Origin: Streptomyces capillispiralis
GTDB taxonomy: Bacteria; Actinomycetota; Actinomycetes; Streptomycetales; Streptomycetaceae
Length of the DNA: 64,000 bases
Assembly: GCF_007829875.1 (NCBI RefSeq)
Contig: NZ_VIWV01000001.1
Coordinates: forward strand, 868,001-932,000
Direction of reading: 5' to 3'
Below the pieces are notes generated by a model that was not told the origin of the DNA, ran no database searches, and was given only the letters and a program-made list of their open reading frames with translations. The position numbers were made by a program, and so were the translations under genes. Of the stretch, positions 52,462-60,479 are shown in pieces (the first letter of the stretch is position 1; each line of letters starts with the position of its first letter).

Positions 52462-53091
52462 TCACATGTGGGCGCCATACCCCGTCGTGGCGGCCGGGGC
52501 GTGGGCGATGAGGTGGCGGACGAGGGTGAGCAGGGTCTGGACGCCGGAGCTGGAGATCCGGGCGTCGCAGCAGACGACGGGTACCTCCGGAGGGAGGTCG
52601 AGGGCGGCGCGCACCTCCCCGGGGTCGTAGCGGAAGGCGCCGTCGAACTCGTTGACGGCGACGATGAATCCGAGGCCGCGCTGTTCGAAGAAGTCGACCG
52701 CCGCGAAGCACTCCGCCAGGCGCCGGGTGTCGGCGAGGATGACCGCGCCGAGCGCGCCCTCGCAGAGCTCGTCCCACATGAACCAGAACCGTTCCTGGCC
52801 GGGGGTGCCGAACAGGTACAGCACGTGCTGGGCGTCGAGGGTGATGCGGCCGAAGTCCATGGCCACGGTCGTCTCGACCTTGTTCTCGATGCCGTCGAGG
52901 TTGTCGGTGCCGGCGCTGACCGTGGTGAGCAGTTCCTCCGTGCTGAGCGGGGCGATCTCGCTGACCGCGCCGACGAAGGTGGTCTTGCCCACGCCGAACC
53001 CGCCCGCCACCAGGATCTTGAGCGCGGTGGGGAACGGGGCGTCCGCGTGGTCCGCGCCGCCCACGTGGTCAGAGCTGTCGTCGTAATCCAT
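52462..53091 (-). CDS. cvnD: Conservon GTPase (CvnD type)
   Basis: A 209-residue Ras-like GTP-binding protein with G1 AGGFGVGKTTFVG (about residues 29-41), a switch region TVAMDFG, G3 LFGTPGQERF and a G4 position reading NEFD instead of the usual NKFD. The Lys to Glu change could alter guanine affinity. It overlaps the end of cvnC by 23 bases. Conservon GTPases work with CvnA-C in a membrane signalling complex affecting development and secondary metabolism. Confidence 0.88.
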   Translation of the reverse strand: MDYDDSSDHVGGADHADAPFPTALKILVAGGFGVGKTTFVGAVSEIAPLSTEELLTTVSAGTDNLDGIENKVETTVAMDFGRITLDAQHVLYLFGTPGQERFWFMWDELCEGALGAVILADTRRLAECFAAVDFFEQRGLGFIVAVNEFDGAFRYDPGEVRAALDLPPEVPVVCCDARISSSGVQTLLTLVRHLIAHAPAATTGYGAHM

Positions 53092-53440
53092 CGAGCACTG
53101 CCTCCAGTAGGGCCCGGTCCGTCGGGTTGTGGTGGAACGCGGGGGGCTTGTCGGTCAGCGCCCCGCATTCGACGAGGTCCGCCAGCAGCACCTTGGTGAC
53201 GGCCACCGGCAGCCTGAGATGGGCGGCGACCTCGGCGACCGGGACGGGAGCGCGGCACAGGTCGAGGGCCTGCGCGTGCTCGGGGCCGAGGTAGCCGAGG
53301 GGGGTGGCGCCGGTGGCCCGCACCTGCGACATCAGGTCGAGTGCGACGGTGGGGCGGGTTCGGCCGTTGCTGACGGTGAAGGGGCGCACCAGCCGGCCGG
53401 CCGCGTCGTCGAGCCAGGGCCCGTCACCGGCCGCCGTCAT
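53069..53440 (-). CDS. cvnC: Conservon DUF742 protein (CvnC type)
   Basis: A 123-residue DUF742 protein: RLVRPFTVSNGRTRP near the N terminus and a winged-helix-like middle (VAEVAAHLRLPVAVTKVLLADLVECGAL). ATG at 53440 is chosen because GAGG lies eight bases upstream; a TTG at 53446 overlapping the cvnB stop (TTGA) is an alternative. Its last bases overlap cvnD. Confidence 0.87.
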   Translation of the reverse strand: MTAAGDGPWLDDAAGRLVRPFTVSNGRTRPTVALDLMSQVRATGATPLGYLGPEHAQALDLCRAPVPVAEVAAHLRLPVAVTKVLLADLVECGALTDKPPAFHHNPTDRALLEAVLDGLRRQL

Positions 53441-53442
53441 GC

Positions 53443-53877
53443 TCAAGGCCTCATCGCCTGGGATCCGACGCCCTGCTGCCGGGGAGCGGTCATCAGGTAC
53501 GGGCGGACGGACTTGACCAGCATCGCCATCTCGTAGCCGAGGACGGCGGCGTCGGCCTCACGGCCGGCCAGCACGGCGAGGCAGGTGCCGGAGCCGGCGG
53601 TGGTGACGAAGAGCAGCATCGAGTCGAGTTCGACGACGACCTGCCGGACGTCACCGCCGTCGCCGAAGCGGTTTCCGGCGCTGCGGCCCAGCGAGTACAG
53701 GCCGGAGGCCAGGGCGGCCATGTGGTCGGCGCTGTCCGGGTCGAGGCCGTGGACGGACTTCACCAGTCCGTCGCAGGACAGCAGGACGGCACTGCTGGTG
53801 TGCGGTACGCGTTGCACGAGGCCGCTCATCAGCCAGTCGAGATCGGATACCTGGGCGGTCGGCGCATCGCTCGCCAT
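53443..53877 (-). CDS. cvnB: Conservon roadblock/LC7 protein (CvnB type)
   Basis: A 144-residue roadblock/LC7-domain protein with LDWLMSGLVQRVPHTSSAVLLS, SVHGLDPDSADHMAALASGLYSLG and VVELDSMLLFVTTAGSGTCLAVLA. In other conservons CvnB acts as a regulator of the CvnD GTPase and bridges it to CvnA. ATG at 53877, 62 bases downstream of cvnA. Confidence 0.9.
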   Translation of the reverse strand: MASDAPTAQVSDLDWLMSGLVQRVPHTSSAVLLSCDGLVKSVHGLDPDSADHMAALASGLYSLGRSAGNRFGDGGDVRQVVVELDSMLLFVTTAGSGTCLAVLAGREADAAVLGYEMAMLVKSVRPYLMTAPRQQGVGSQAMRP

Positions 53878-53939
53878 GGTGGATCGACTCCTTGGGGTAC
53901 GAAGGTCTGTGGGAGCGCTGGTGGTGCGGAGGGGACTGC

Positions 53940-55970
53940 TCATCCGGCGGGGGCGCTCCCGTCGTGCCGGGGGGTGTGGTCGGTGCGGGGTGCGGGAGCG
54001 GACGGCCGCGGTGTGCCGGGCGACTCCCGCTGCGACTCCGCGAGGCTGATGCCCCGTTGGAAGGCCGCCATCAGCTGGGGGTCGTGGCCGGCGACGTCGT
54101 CCGTGTCCTGGCGGGGTGCGGGTCCGTCGCGGAGCTGCGGCGCGATGTGTTCCTGGGCGCGTCGGCGGGGCAGCCGGGGTTTGCCCATGGTGCCGCGCAC
54201 CGGGCCGGGGCCCGGGGTGAGGGGCGCGCCGGTGGTGTCCGTGATGAGGGCGTCCCGGCCGGTGGTGAGGGCACCGGGTTCCGTCTCGGCGGGGTGGGGG
54301 CGCACCTCGCGGGCGCCGCGCAGGGGCAGCGGCGGGGCGGCCGGACCGGTGCCGGCGGAGGGGGCGCGCACGAGGGGCTGGGGTGCGACGGGCGTGAGCG
54401 GCACGGAGGGTGCGCTGCCGGGCTCGCCGCCGTGCGGGGGCCCCTGTGCGGGCACCGACGACAGGTGCCGGGCCGCCGGGTCCGCGTCGGGGCCGCCGTC
54501 CTGCGGGGGCCATCCCGTGCCCACGACGCCCTGGCCGCCGGCGGTGGCCCCGGGGTCGGTGCCGAGCAGCGCCTGGGGCACCACGAGCACGGCCTGGACG
54601 CCGCCGTAGATGTTGGACTGGAGCCGGACGTGGATGCCGTGCCGTTTGGCGAGCTGCGAGACCACGAACAGTCCGATGCGGCCGTCGGCCAGCAGGCTGG
54701 CCACGTGCACCTGGCCGGGGTCGGCGAGCACGGCGTTCATCCGGTCCTGCTCGCCGATGGGCATCCCGAGCCCGCGGTCCTCGACCTCGACGGCGAGTCC
54801 GGAGGTGACGAGGTTGGCCCGCAGCAGTACCTGGGTGTGCGGGGCGGAGAACACCGTGGCGTTCTCGACGAGTTCGGCGAGCAGGTGGATGACGTCGGCG
54901 ACGGCGTGCCCGCGCAGCGTGCCGTCGACCGGCGGCACGAGCTTGACCCGTGAGTACTGCTCCACCTCGGCGATCGCCGAGCGCAGCACCTCGGTCATGG
55001 GGACCGGGTTGCTCCACTGCCGCCGGGAGACGGCCCCGCCGAGCACGGCGAGGTTCTCGGCGTGGCGGCGGATGCGGGTGGCGAGGTGGTCGACGTGGAA
55101 GAGGCCCTTGAGCAGGTCGGGGTCCTCCATCTCGTTCTCGAGCTCGTCGAGGAGGGAGATCTCCCGGTGCACCAGGGACTGCAGCCGCCGGGCGAGGTTG
55201 ACGAACACTTCGAGCTTCTGTTCGCTGCCCGCGTGGCTGGAGAGCCGGGAGGCCTGGACGACGGCGCTGACGGCGCCGTCGTGGGCGCGGGCGAGGTCGG
55301 CGGCGAGCAGGTCGAACTCGTCGCCGTCCGCGGCCGGTTCGGCGCCCGGCACCGGTGGGGGCGGGCCGTCGCCGTCGCGCAGTGTCTCGACGAGGGCGCG
55401 CAGGTCGCCCTCGCGCCGGGCGGTGCTCCGGCGCAGGGCGCCGACGCGGTCCTGCACGGCCCGGGCGGCGCGGTCGGCCGCCACGGCGGCGATGACGATG
55501 CCGGCGAAGGTCACCGACGTGGCACCGCCGAGTACGGCCCACAGGGTCATGCTCGGCCGCACGCCGGTGGAGCGGACGGTGAAGAGCACGGCGGCGCAGG
55601 CGCTGAGGGCCACCGCGACGGGCGGCAGTACGGCGAGACGCAGCAGCTGGGGCCGTATCGGTGTCTCGGGCGGCGCGGGAGCGGTCCGCGCGGGCGGGCG
55701 CCCGTGCCGTCCGCCCTCGCGCCGGTCCTGACGGGTGGCCGGTGCGGCCCGGCGGGCCCCGTTGGCGGCGGTGCCGGCCACCACCACGGTGCCGCCGGGG
55801 GCCGACGCTCCGGTACCGGCGGGGGCCGACGCTCCGGTCGCGCCCCCGGCACCGGCCCGATGTCCCGGGGTGCCGGCCGGGCCCGGGCGTCGGGGTCCTT
55901 CGCCCCGCCCACTCCCTCGTCCGCCTTGTGGCTGCACGTACCGGTCCCCGCTCCCTGATCCCGACCCCAT
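53940..55970 (-). CDS. cvnA: Conservon sensor histidine kinase-like protein (CvnA type)
   Basis: A 676-residue membrane sensor. An unusually long Gly/Ala/Pro-rich N terminus (1-105) is followed by two membrane helices (about 113-133 and 142-164), a helical linker, a dimerisation region with LQSLVHREISLLDELE (264-279), and an ATPase domain with N-box ELVENATVFSA (366-376) and G-box EVEDRGLGMP. The C-terminal about 190 residues are disordered and Pro-rich. Start at 55970 (AGGAG nine bases upstream) rather than the longer frame to 56183. It heads the conservon operon and probably receives the signal at the membrane. Confidence 0.88.
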   Translation of the reverse strand: MGSGSGSGDRYVQPQGGRGSGRGEGPRRPGPAGTPGHRAGAGGATGASAPAGTGASAPGGTVVVAGTAANGARRAAPATRQDRREGGRHGRPPARTAPAPPETPIRPQLLRLAVLPPVAVALSACAAVLFTVRSTGVRPSMTLWAVLGGATSVTFAGIVIAAVAADRAARAVQDRVGALRRSTARREGDLRALVETLRDGDGPPPPVPGAEPAADGDEFDLLAADLARAHDGAVSAVVQASRLSSHAGSEQKLEVFVNLARRLQSLVHREISLLDELENEMEDPDLLKGLFHVDHLATRIRRHAENLAVLGGAVSRRQWSNPVPMTEVLRSAIAEVEQYSRVKLVPPVDGTLRGHAVADVIHLLAELVENATVFSAPHTQVLLRANLVTSGLAVEVEDRGLGMPIGEQDRMNAVLADPGQVHVASLLADGRIGLFVVSQLAKRHGIHVRLQSNIYGGVQAVLVVPQALLGTDPGATAGGQGVVGTGWPPQDGGPDADPAARHLSSVPAQGPPHGGEPGSAPSVPLTPVAPQPLVRAPSAGTGPAAPPLPLRGAREVRPHPAETEPGALTTGRDALITDTTGAPLTPGPGPVRGTMGKPRLPRRRAQEHIAPQLRDGPAPRQDTDDVAGHDPQLMAAFQRGISLAESQRESPGTPRPSAPAPRTDHTPRHDGSAPAG

Positions 55971-56450
55971 CGACGCGGCTCCTGGGCGCATCACGCCCTG
56001 CGGCGTGAGCCGCCGCGTCGCCCGATCGACACTCACCGTAGTCGCCACCGCATCATGTGCGGTGGGCAGTTGACAAACTGGTGCGGACAGCATCCCGCTC
56101 TGGTATGAGGCTTCGTACGACAGACCGATAACCCGCCCGAGCCGGGGATCGTGAACGAGCAGAGAGCGATCCAAGCTGGTCACAAGCGGTCAGGCGGCCA
56201 CGGGGCACTCTGGACCCTCCCTCCCCTGCCGCCCACCGCGTGCGCGCGACTCCGGCCCACCGGCGAGCCCGCGGGGCACCGGAACACCCCCTTCCCTCAC
56301 GGCCAGAACATCACTCACCGTAGCCAAAAGGGGGAGCGTACGCGGAGATCGAGGCACGACCGGGCGCCCTGCCGGGCACAACCGAGGGGGCGTCGGCCGA
56401 CGTCGGCGTGGCTGGGGCCGTGGGGGCCGCGGGGCCCGGATCCTGGACGC
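55971..56450. other. Non-coding gap between the conservon and a methyltransferase
   Basis: A 480-base divergent gap. TTGACA occurs at 56070-56075 but has no suitable -10 element on the plus strand. Open frames cross it on both strands as N-terminal extensions of the flanking genes, without family similarity. It presumably carries the divergent promoters; I can identify neither. Confidence 0.5.
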
Positions 56451-57266
56451 ATGCGAGAGCAGCAGCGGTACGACGTGTGGTCGGCCGGGGACGCCTACGA
56501 GCGGTACATGGGCCGCTGGAGCCGTCGTGTCGCCGAGCGGTTCGGCGCCTGGCTCGACCCCGCCGACGGTCTGCGGTGGCTGGACGTGGGCTGCGGTACG
56601 GGCGGCCTGACGGCCGTGGTGTCCGCCCGCTGCCGCGCCCGCACGGTGCTGGGGGTCGACCGGTCGGAGGGTTTCGTCGCCCGAGCACGGGCGTCCGCCT
56701 CCCCACCCGCGCACTTCGTCGTGGGTGACGCGATGGCGCTGCCCGTACGCGACGAGGCGTGCGACGCGGCCGTCAGCGGCCTGGTCCTGAACTTCCTGCC
56801 CTCCCCCGCCGCGGCGGTCGCCCGGATGGCGCGGGTGACCCGGCCGGGCGGCCTGGTCGCCGCGTACGTGTGGGACTACGCCGAGGGCATGGGCTTGCTG
56901 CGCCGTTTCTGGGATGCCGCCGTCGCGGTGGACCCGGCCGCGGCCCCGCTGGACGAGGGCCGCCGGTTCCCGGTCTGCCGCCCGGAGGCGCTGCGCGCGG
57001 TCTGGGCCGGGGCGGGACTCGCGGACGTGTCCGTCGTCCCGATCGAGGTGCCGACGGTCTTCACCGGCTTCGCCGACCTGTGGGACCCTTTCCTGGCGGG
57101 CCAGGGTCCCGCGCCGGGGTACCTCGCCTCCCTCGACCCGGCCGCCCGGAAGCGGGTACGGGACGCGCTGAGCGCGACGGTCCCCCGGGAGGCGGACGGC
57201 TCCGTCGCGCTGACGGCACTGGCCTGGGCGGTACGGGGCCGCAGGACCGGCCGGGCTGCCCGGTAG
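56451..57266 (+). CDS. Class I SAM-dependent methyltransferase
   Basis: A 271-residue methyltransferase of the UbiE/Methyltransf_11 type: SAM motif I LRWLDVGCGTGGLTAVV (about residues 43-59), an acidic ribose-binding loop in VLGVDRSEGF, motif II DAMALPVRDEACDAAVSGL and the post-motif RPGGLVAAYVWDYAEGMGLLR. The ATG at 56451 precedes the fold by the normal distance; the upstream open frame is not conserved-looking. Substrate unknown. Confidence 0.82.
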   Translation: MREQQRYDVWSAGDAYERYMGRWSRRVAERFGAWLDPADGLRWLDVGCGTGGLTAVVSARCRARTVLGVDRSEGFVARARASASPPAHFVVGDAMALPVRDEACDAAVSGLVLNFLPSPAAAVARMARVTRPGGLVAAYVWDYAEGMGLLRRFWDAAVAVDPAAAPLDEGRRFPVCRPEALRAVWAGAGLADVSVVPIEVPTVFTGFADLWDPFLAGQGPAPGYLASLDPAARKRVRDALSATVPREADGSVALTALAWAVRGRRTGRAAR

Positions 57267-57405
57267 TGGGGAGCGGGCGTCGCCCGGCTGCGAGGTGGGC
57301 CGCTCCGGGGCCGGGGGCCGGAGTCGCCCGTTCGGCTCGTCGCCGCGACGGGATCGGCGGGCTCGAGACGGTACTTCCGCCGCGCGCCGCCGACGCCGGC
57401 CGCGC

Positions 57406-58404
57406 CTACCCGGGTCCGCCCTCGCCGTGCGCCGACGCGAGGCCGGCGAGCGCGCGGAGCGTCGCCTCCGCCTCGGCGATCAGCCGGTGGACGAGTTCGG
57501 CGGCCGGGGCGACGTCGTGGACGAGGCCGGCGGTCTGGCCCGTCAACGGGATCAGTTCGTGCGCGGTGCCGTCGCGCATCGATGTCATCACCTCGCCGCG
57601 CAACGCGTCGGCCCGGGCGGCGGCCTCCTCGGGGCCGGCGTTCCCCTCCTCGACGAACCGGGTGCGCAGCGACCGGGGGACGGTCGTGTACCCGCCCTCG
57701 GTGGGCGGGGGCAGGATGTGGTCGACGAACTCCACTTTGACGGCGTCCTGACTGGCGGCGGAGACGATCGCCGCCTTCCAGTCGTCGCTGACCCCGCATT
57801 CGGCCGAGGCCAGGAAGCGGGTGCCGATGTTCACGCCCTGCGCGCCCAGGGCCAGTGCCGCGGCGATGCCCCGACCGTCGGCGACGCCGCCGGAGGCGAG
57901 GACCGGCACCGGGTGGACGGCGTCGACGACCTGCGGCACCAGCGCCATGGTGCTGACATCGCCGCAGAACCCGCCCGCTTCGGTGCCCTGGGCGCTGATC
58001 ACGTCGACGCCGGCCTCGGCCGCGCGCACCGCCTGCTCGACCGTCGTCACCTGCTGCACGAAGACCGCGCCGGCTTGGTGGACGCGGGGCACCAGGCCGT
58101 CCGGTTCGCCGAGCGCGAAGGAGAACACCGGTGGCGCCTCGGCGATCACCGCCTCGAAGACCTCGGGGTCGAAGGGCCGCCGGGTCATGTTCAGCGCGAA
58201 CGGGCGGTCGGTGAGATCGCGCAGCCGGCGTACGTCCTCGCGGACCTGCGCCGGCGTGCGCAGTGTGGTGGGGACACTGCCCAGCGCCCCGGCGTTGCCG
58301 ACGGCCGCGGCGAGCCGCATGCTCTGCTGCCAGGGCCCGCCGAGCGGCCCCTGCACGATCGGCACCTCGATGCCCAGCACTCCGCACACCGGTGTCCGCA
58401 GCAT
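57406..58404 (-). CDS. Nitronate monooxygenase (NMO/2-nitropropane dioxygenase family)
   Basis: A 332-residue FMN-dependent TIM-barrel enzyme. Family marks are VPIVQGPLGG near the N terminus, ISAQGTEAGGF with the phosphate-binding Gly, VPVLASGGVADGRGIAAALALGAQGVNIGTRFLAS for the FMN phosphate site, and SSECG-like ASAECGV. It oxidises alkyl nitronates, detoxifying propionate-3-nitronate or nitroalkanes; some relatives are enoyl reductases. It is monocistronic, facing the alpha/beta hydrolase gene divergently. Confidence 0.84.
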   Translation of the reverse strand: MLRTPVCGVLGIEVPIVQGPLGGPWQQSMRLAAAVGNAGALGSVPTTLRTPAQVREDVRRLRDLTDRPFALNMTRRPFDPEVFEAVIAEAPPVFSFALGEPDGLVPRVHQAGAVFVQQVTTVEQAVRAAEAGVDVISAQGTEAGGFCGDVSTMALVPQVVDAVHPVPVLASGGVADGRGIAAALALGAQGVNIGTRFLASAECGVSDDWKAAIVSAASQDAVKVEFVDHILPPPTEGGYTTVPRSLRTRFVEEGNAGPEEAAARADALRGEVMTSMRDGTAHELIPLTGQTAGLVHDVAPAAELVHRLIAEAEATLRALAGLASAHGEGGPG

Positions 58405-58546
58405 GGCGCCTTCCTTCCGCAGGACCCCGAGCCAGGGACTTCCCGGACATCAAGCCTAGGCGGGACGGTTCCCGGCCACCTGTCGAACCCGGTCGACGGA
58501 CACCCTCGTCCTCCCGTGCCCGGATGCGGGTCCCGGCCCGTCCTCC

Positions 58547-58552
58547 TAGCAT
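58547..58552 (+). promoter_or_regulatory. Candidate leaderless-promoter -10 element
   Basis: TAGCAT lies six bases before the ATG at 58559 with no ribosome site between, the same layout as at 31630. Confidence 0.5.
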
Positions 58553-58558
58553 GCGGAC

Positions 58559-59335
58559 ATGCCCGACCTGGTGTCGCGGCGACTCGGCAGCGGGCCGCCC
58601 CTGCTGGTCGTCCGCCAACTCGACCGCGACGGCTGGACGCCTGTCCTGGACCGTCTCGCCCGTGAGCACGAGGTGGTGGCCGTCGACCTCCCGGGCTTCG
58701 GTGACAGCCCCCCGCTCCCCGCAGGGACCACCTCCACCGTCGAGGCACTGGCCGCCGCCGTCGCCGAGTGGCTCCCCCGCGCCGGGCTCACCCGCCCGCC
58801 CGTCGTGGGGAACTCCCTCGGCGGGGCCGTCGCCCTGGAACTGGCGCGCAGCGGCGCGGTCGGCGGCGCCGTCACGCTGTCCCCCATCGGGCTGTGGACC
58901 GGCCCCGAGGCCGCCTACGCTCTCGGTTCGCTCCGCGTGGCCCACGCGGTGGCACGAGCCTGCGGCGAGCGTCCCGGCTGGATCGCCGCACACCCGGTCG
59001 GGCGCACCGTGGCCTTCTGGCAGCTCGCCGCCCGGCCCTGGCGGATCCCGGAGGCGGCGGCCGCCGGCGCGCTGCGCACCCTGGTCCGCTCCCCCGGCTT
59101 CGAGCCGACGCGGCGTGCTGTGCGCGCCTACCGGCTGCGGCCCTTCACGCCGGAGGTTCCGGTCACGGTCGGCTGGGGCACGCGGGACCTGATGACCCCG
59201 CCCCACCAGGCGCTCAGGGCGGCCCGACTGCTGCCAGGCACCCGGCACGTCTCCCTCAAGGGCTGCGGGCACGTACCGATGTCCGACGACCCCGGGCAGG
59301 TCACCCGGGTGGTGCTCGACGCCCTCGGCGTCTGA
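58559..59335 (+). CDS. Alpha/beta hydrolase
   Basis: A 258-residue alpha/beta hydrolase with a complete catalytic triad: nucleophile Ser in GNSLGG (about residues 82-87), acid Asp in WGTRDLM (about residue 208) and His in CGHVPM (about residue 239). The oxyanion region, usually HG near residue 20, is VVRQLDRDGW here. The message may be leaderless. No cluster partner gives a substrate; esterase, epoxide hydrolase-like or haloalkane-type activity is possible. Confidence 0.82.
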   Translation: MPDLVSRRLGSGPPLLVVRQLDRDGWTPVLDRLAREHEVVAVDLPGFGDSPPLPAGTTSTVEALAAAVAEWLPRAGLTRPPVVGNSLGGAVALELARSGAVGGAVTLSPIGLWTGPEAAYALGSLRVAHAVARACGERPGWIAAHPVGRTVAFWQLAARPWRIPEAAAAGALRTLVRSPGFEPTRRAVRAYRLRPFTPEVPVTVGWGTRDLMTPPHQALRAARLLPGTRHVSLKGCGHVPMSDDPGQVTRVVLDALGV

Positions 59336-59471
59336 TCCGGCCGGGCGACGCCGGAGAACCGTTGAACGCTCACCTTCCCATCACAATTCCGTCACTTACC
59401 CCTCCCGGCCGCTCTGTCGGCACTTCACACCCCTTACGGTCATCTGGCACCAATTGATTCATGGGAGACGC

Positions 59472-60260
59472 ATGTCGTACAGCCAGATGCCGCCCGCACA
59501 GCCGCAGTTCGCCGGACCCCCGTCCGAGCCGCCTGCGCAGCCCGGCGGAACGCCGAAGTGGGCACGGAAGCGCATCGCGATCCCGGCCGCGTTTCTCGTC
59601 TTCTTCGTCGGGGTCGGCGTCGGCTCCGCCGGCGAGGCCGAAGGGGACGGAACGAGCGTCAGCGGCAAGGGCGGGCCGCAGCCCACCGTCACGGTGACGC
59701 GGACGGCCACCGCCGAGCCCTCCCGGACCGCGGCCGCCGAGCCGGCCGGCGACGACAAGCCGTCCGCGGACGCGCCCGAGACGGCAACCGTCCCCGACTT
59801 CGTGGGCATGGGCCTGCAGTCGGCACAGGACACGGCGCAGAAGGCCGGTTTCCACGGGCTCACTTCACACGACGCGCTGGGCCGGGAACGCATGCAGGCG
59901 TTCGACCGGAACTGGAAGGTGTGCAGTCAGAACGTGAAGGCCGGCACCTCGAAGCCGACCGACACCGACCTCGACTTCGGGGCGGTGAAGCTGGAGGAGG
60001 ACTGCCCGGCGAAGGACGAGAAGCCTCCCACCGCCGACGGCGGCACGATGCCGGACTTCACCGGGAAGTCGGTGAAGGCCGCGCGTTCCGCCCTGGACTC
60101 CGGTGTCTCCCTCACGGTGGAGGACGCGCTGCCGGACGACCGCTGGGTGCTGGTCGAATCGAATTGGAAGGTGTGCACGCAGGAACCGGCCGCCGGCGCA
60201 TCGCTCGACGGGCAGCCGGTCACGCTCAAGGCGGTCAAGTTCGAGGAGTCCTGTCCCTGA
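59472..60260 (+). CDS. Membrane-anchored protein with two PASTA domains
   Basis: A 262-residue protein: short Pro/Gln-rich cytoplasmic N terminus, one membrane helix (about residues 34-54, RIAIPAAFLVFFVGVGVG), a Thr/Ala/Pro linker, then two PASTA-type repeats beginning VPDFVGMGLQSAQDTAQKAG and MPDFTGKSVKAARSALDSG, each ending in a W-K-V-C pattern (NWKVCSQ, NWKVCTQ) with a later Cys. PASTA domains bind muropeptides or cell wall and usually belong to Ser/Thr kinases or penicillin-binding proteins. Here no catalytic domain is present. ATG at 59472 has GGGAGA close upstream. Confidence 0.8.
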   Translation: MSYSQMPPAQPQFAGPPSEPPAQPGGTPKWARKRIAIPAAFLVFFVGVGVGSAGEAEGDGTSVSGKGGPQPTVTVTRTATAEPSRTAAAEPAGDDKPSADAPETATVPDFVGMGLQSAQDTAQKAGFHGLTSHDALGRERMQAFDRNWKVCSQNVKAGTSKPTDTDLDFGAVKLEEDCPAKDEKPPTADGGTMPDFTGKSVKAARSALDSGVSLTVEDALPDDRWVLVESNWKVCTQEPAAGASLDGQPVTLKAVKFEESCP

Positions 60261-60432
60261 CCGCCGGCCGGGCCACGGCGGGACACCGGGCCACCTACGT
60301 CACGGAGTTGACGGGGCCCGCCTGGCGCCCACGGTCCGCCGGCCAAGGCCACGGCCTCTCCGGACGCACGCACCCCGCGGATACGGAGTCGACGTCGCCG
60401 GGTGACGAGCGCGTCCCCGGCGTCAGGACCCC

Positions 60433-60470
60433 GGGTCCGGAGCAGCCGCTCGGGCCGCTGCTCCGGACCC
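60433..60470. terminator. Bidirectional terminator, 14-base stem
   Basis: GGGTCCGGAGCAGC pairs perfectly with GCTGCTCCGGACCC around a ten-base loop, in the 219-base gap between the convergent PASTA-protein and secreted-protein genes. The rest of that gap is featureless. Confidence 0.82.
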
Positions 60471-60479
60471 GCGGACCGG

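Noticed and set aside
56070..56075. TTGACA as a promoter for the methyltransferase gene
   Set aside because: The nearest -10-like sequence is about 28 bases away, too far, and the gene starts nearly 380 bases downstream.
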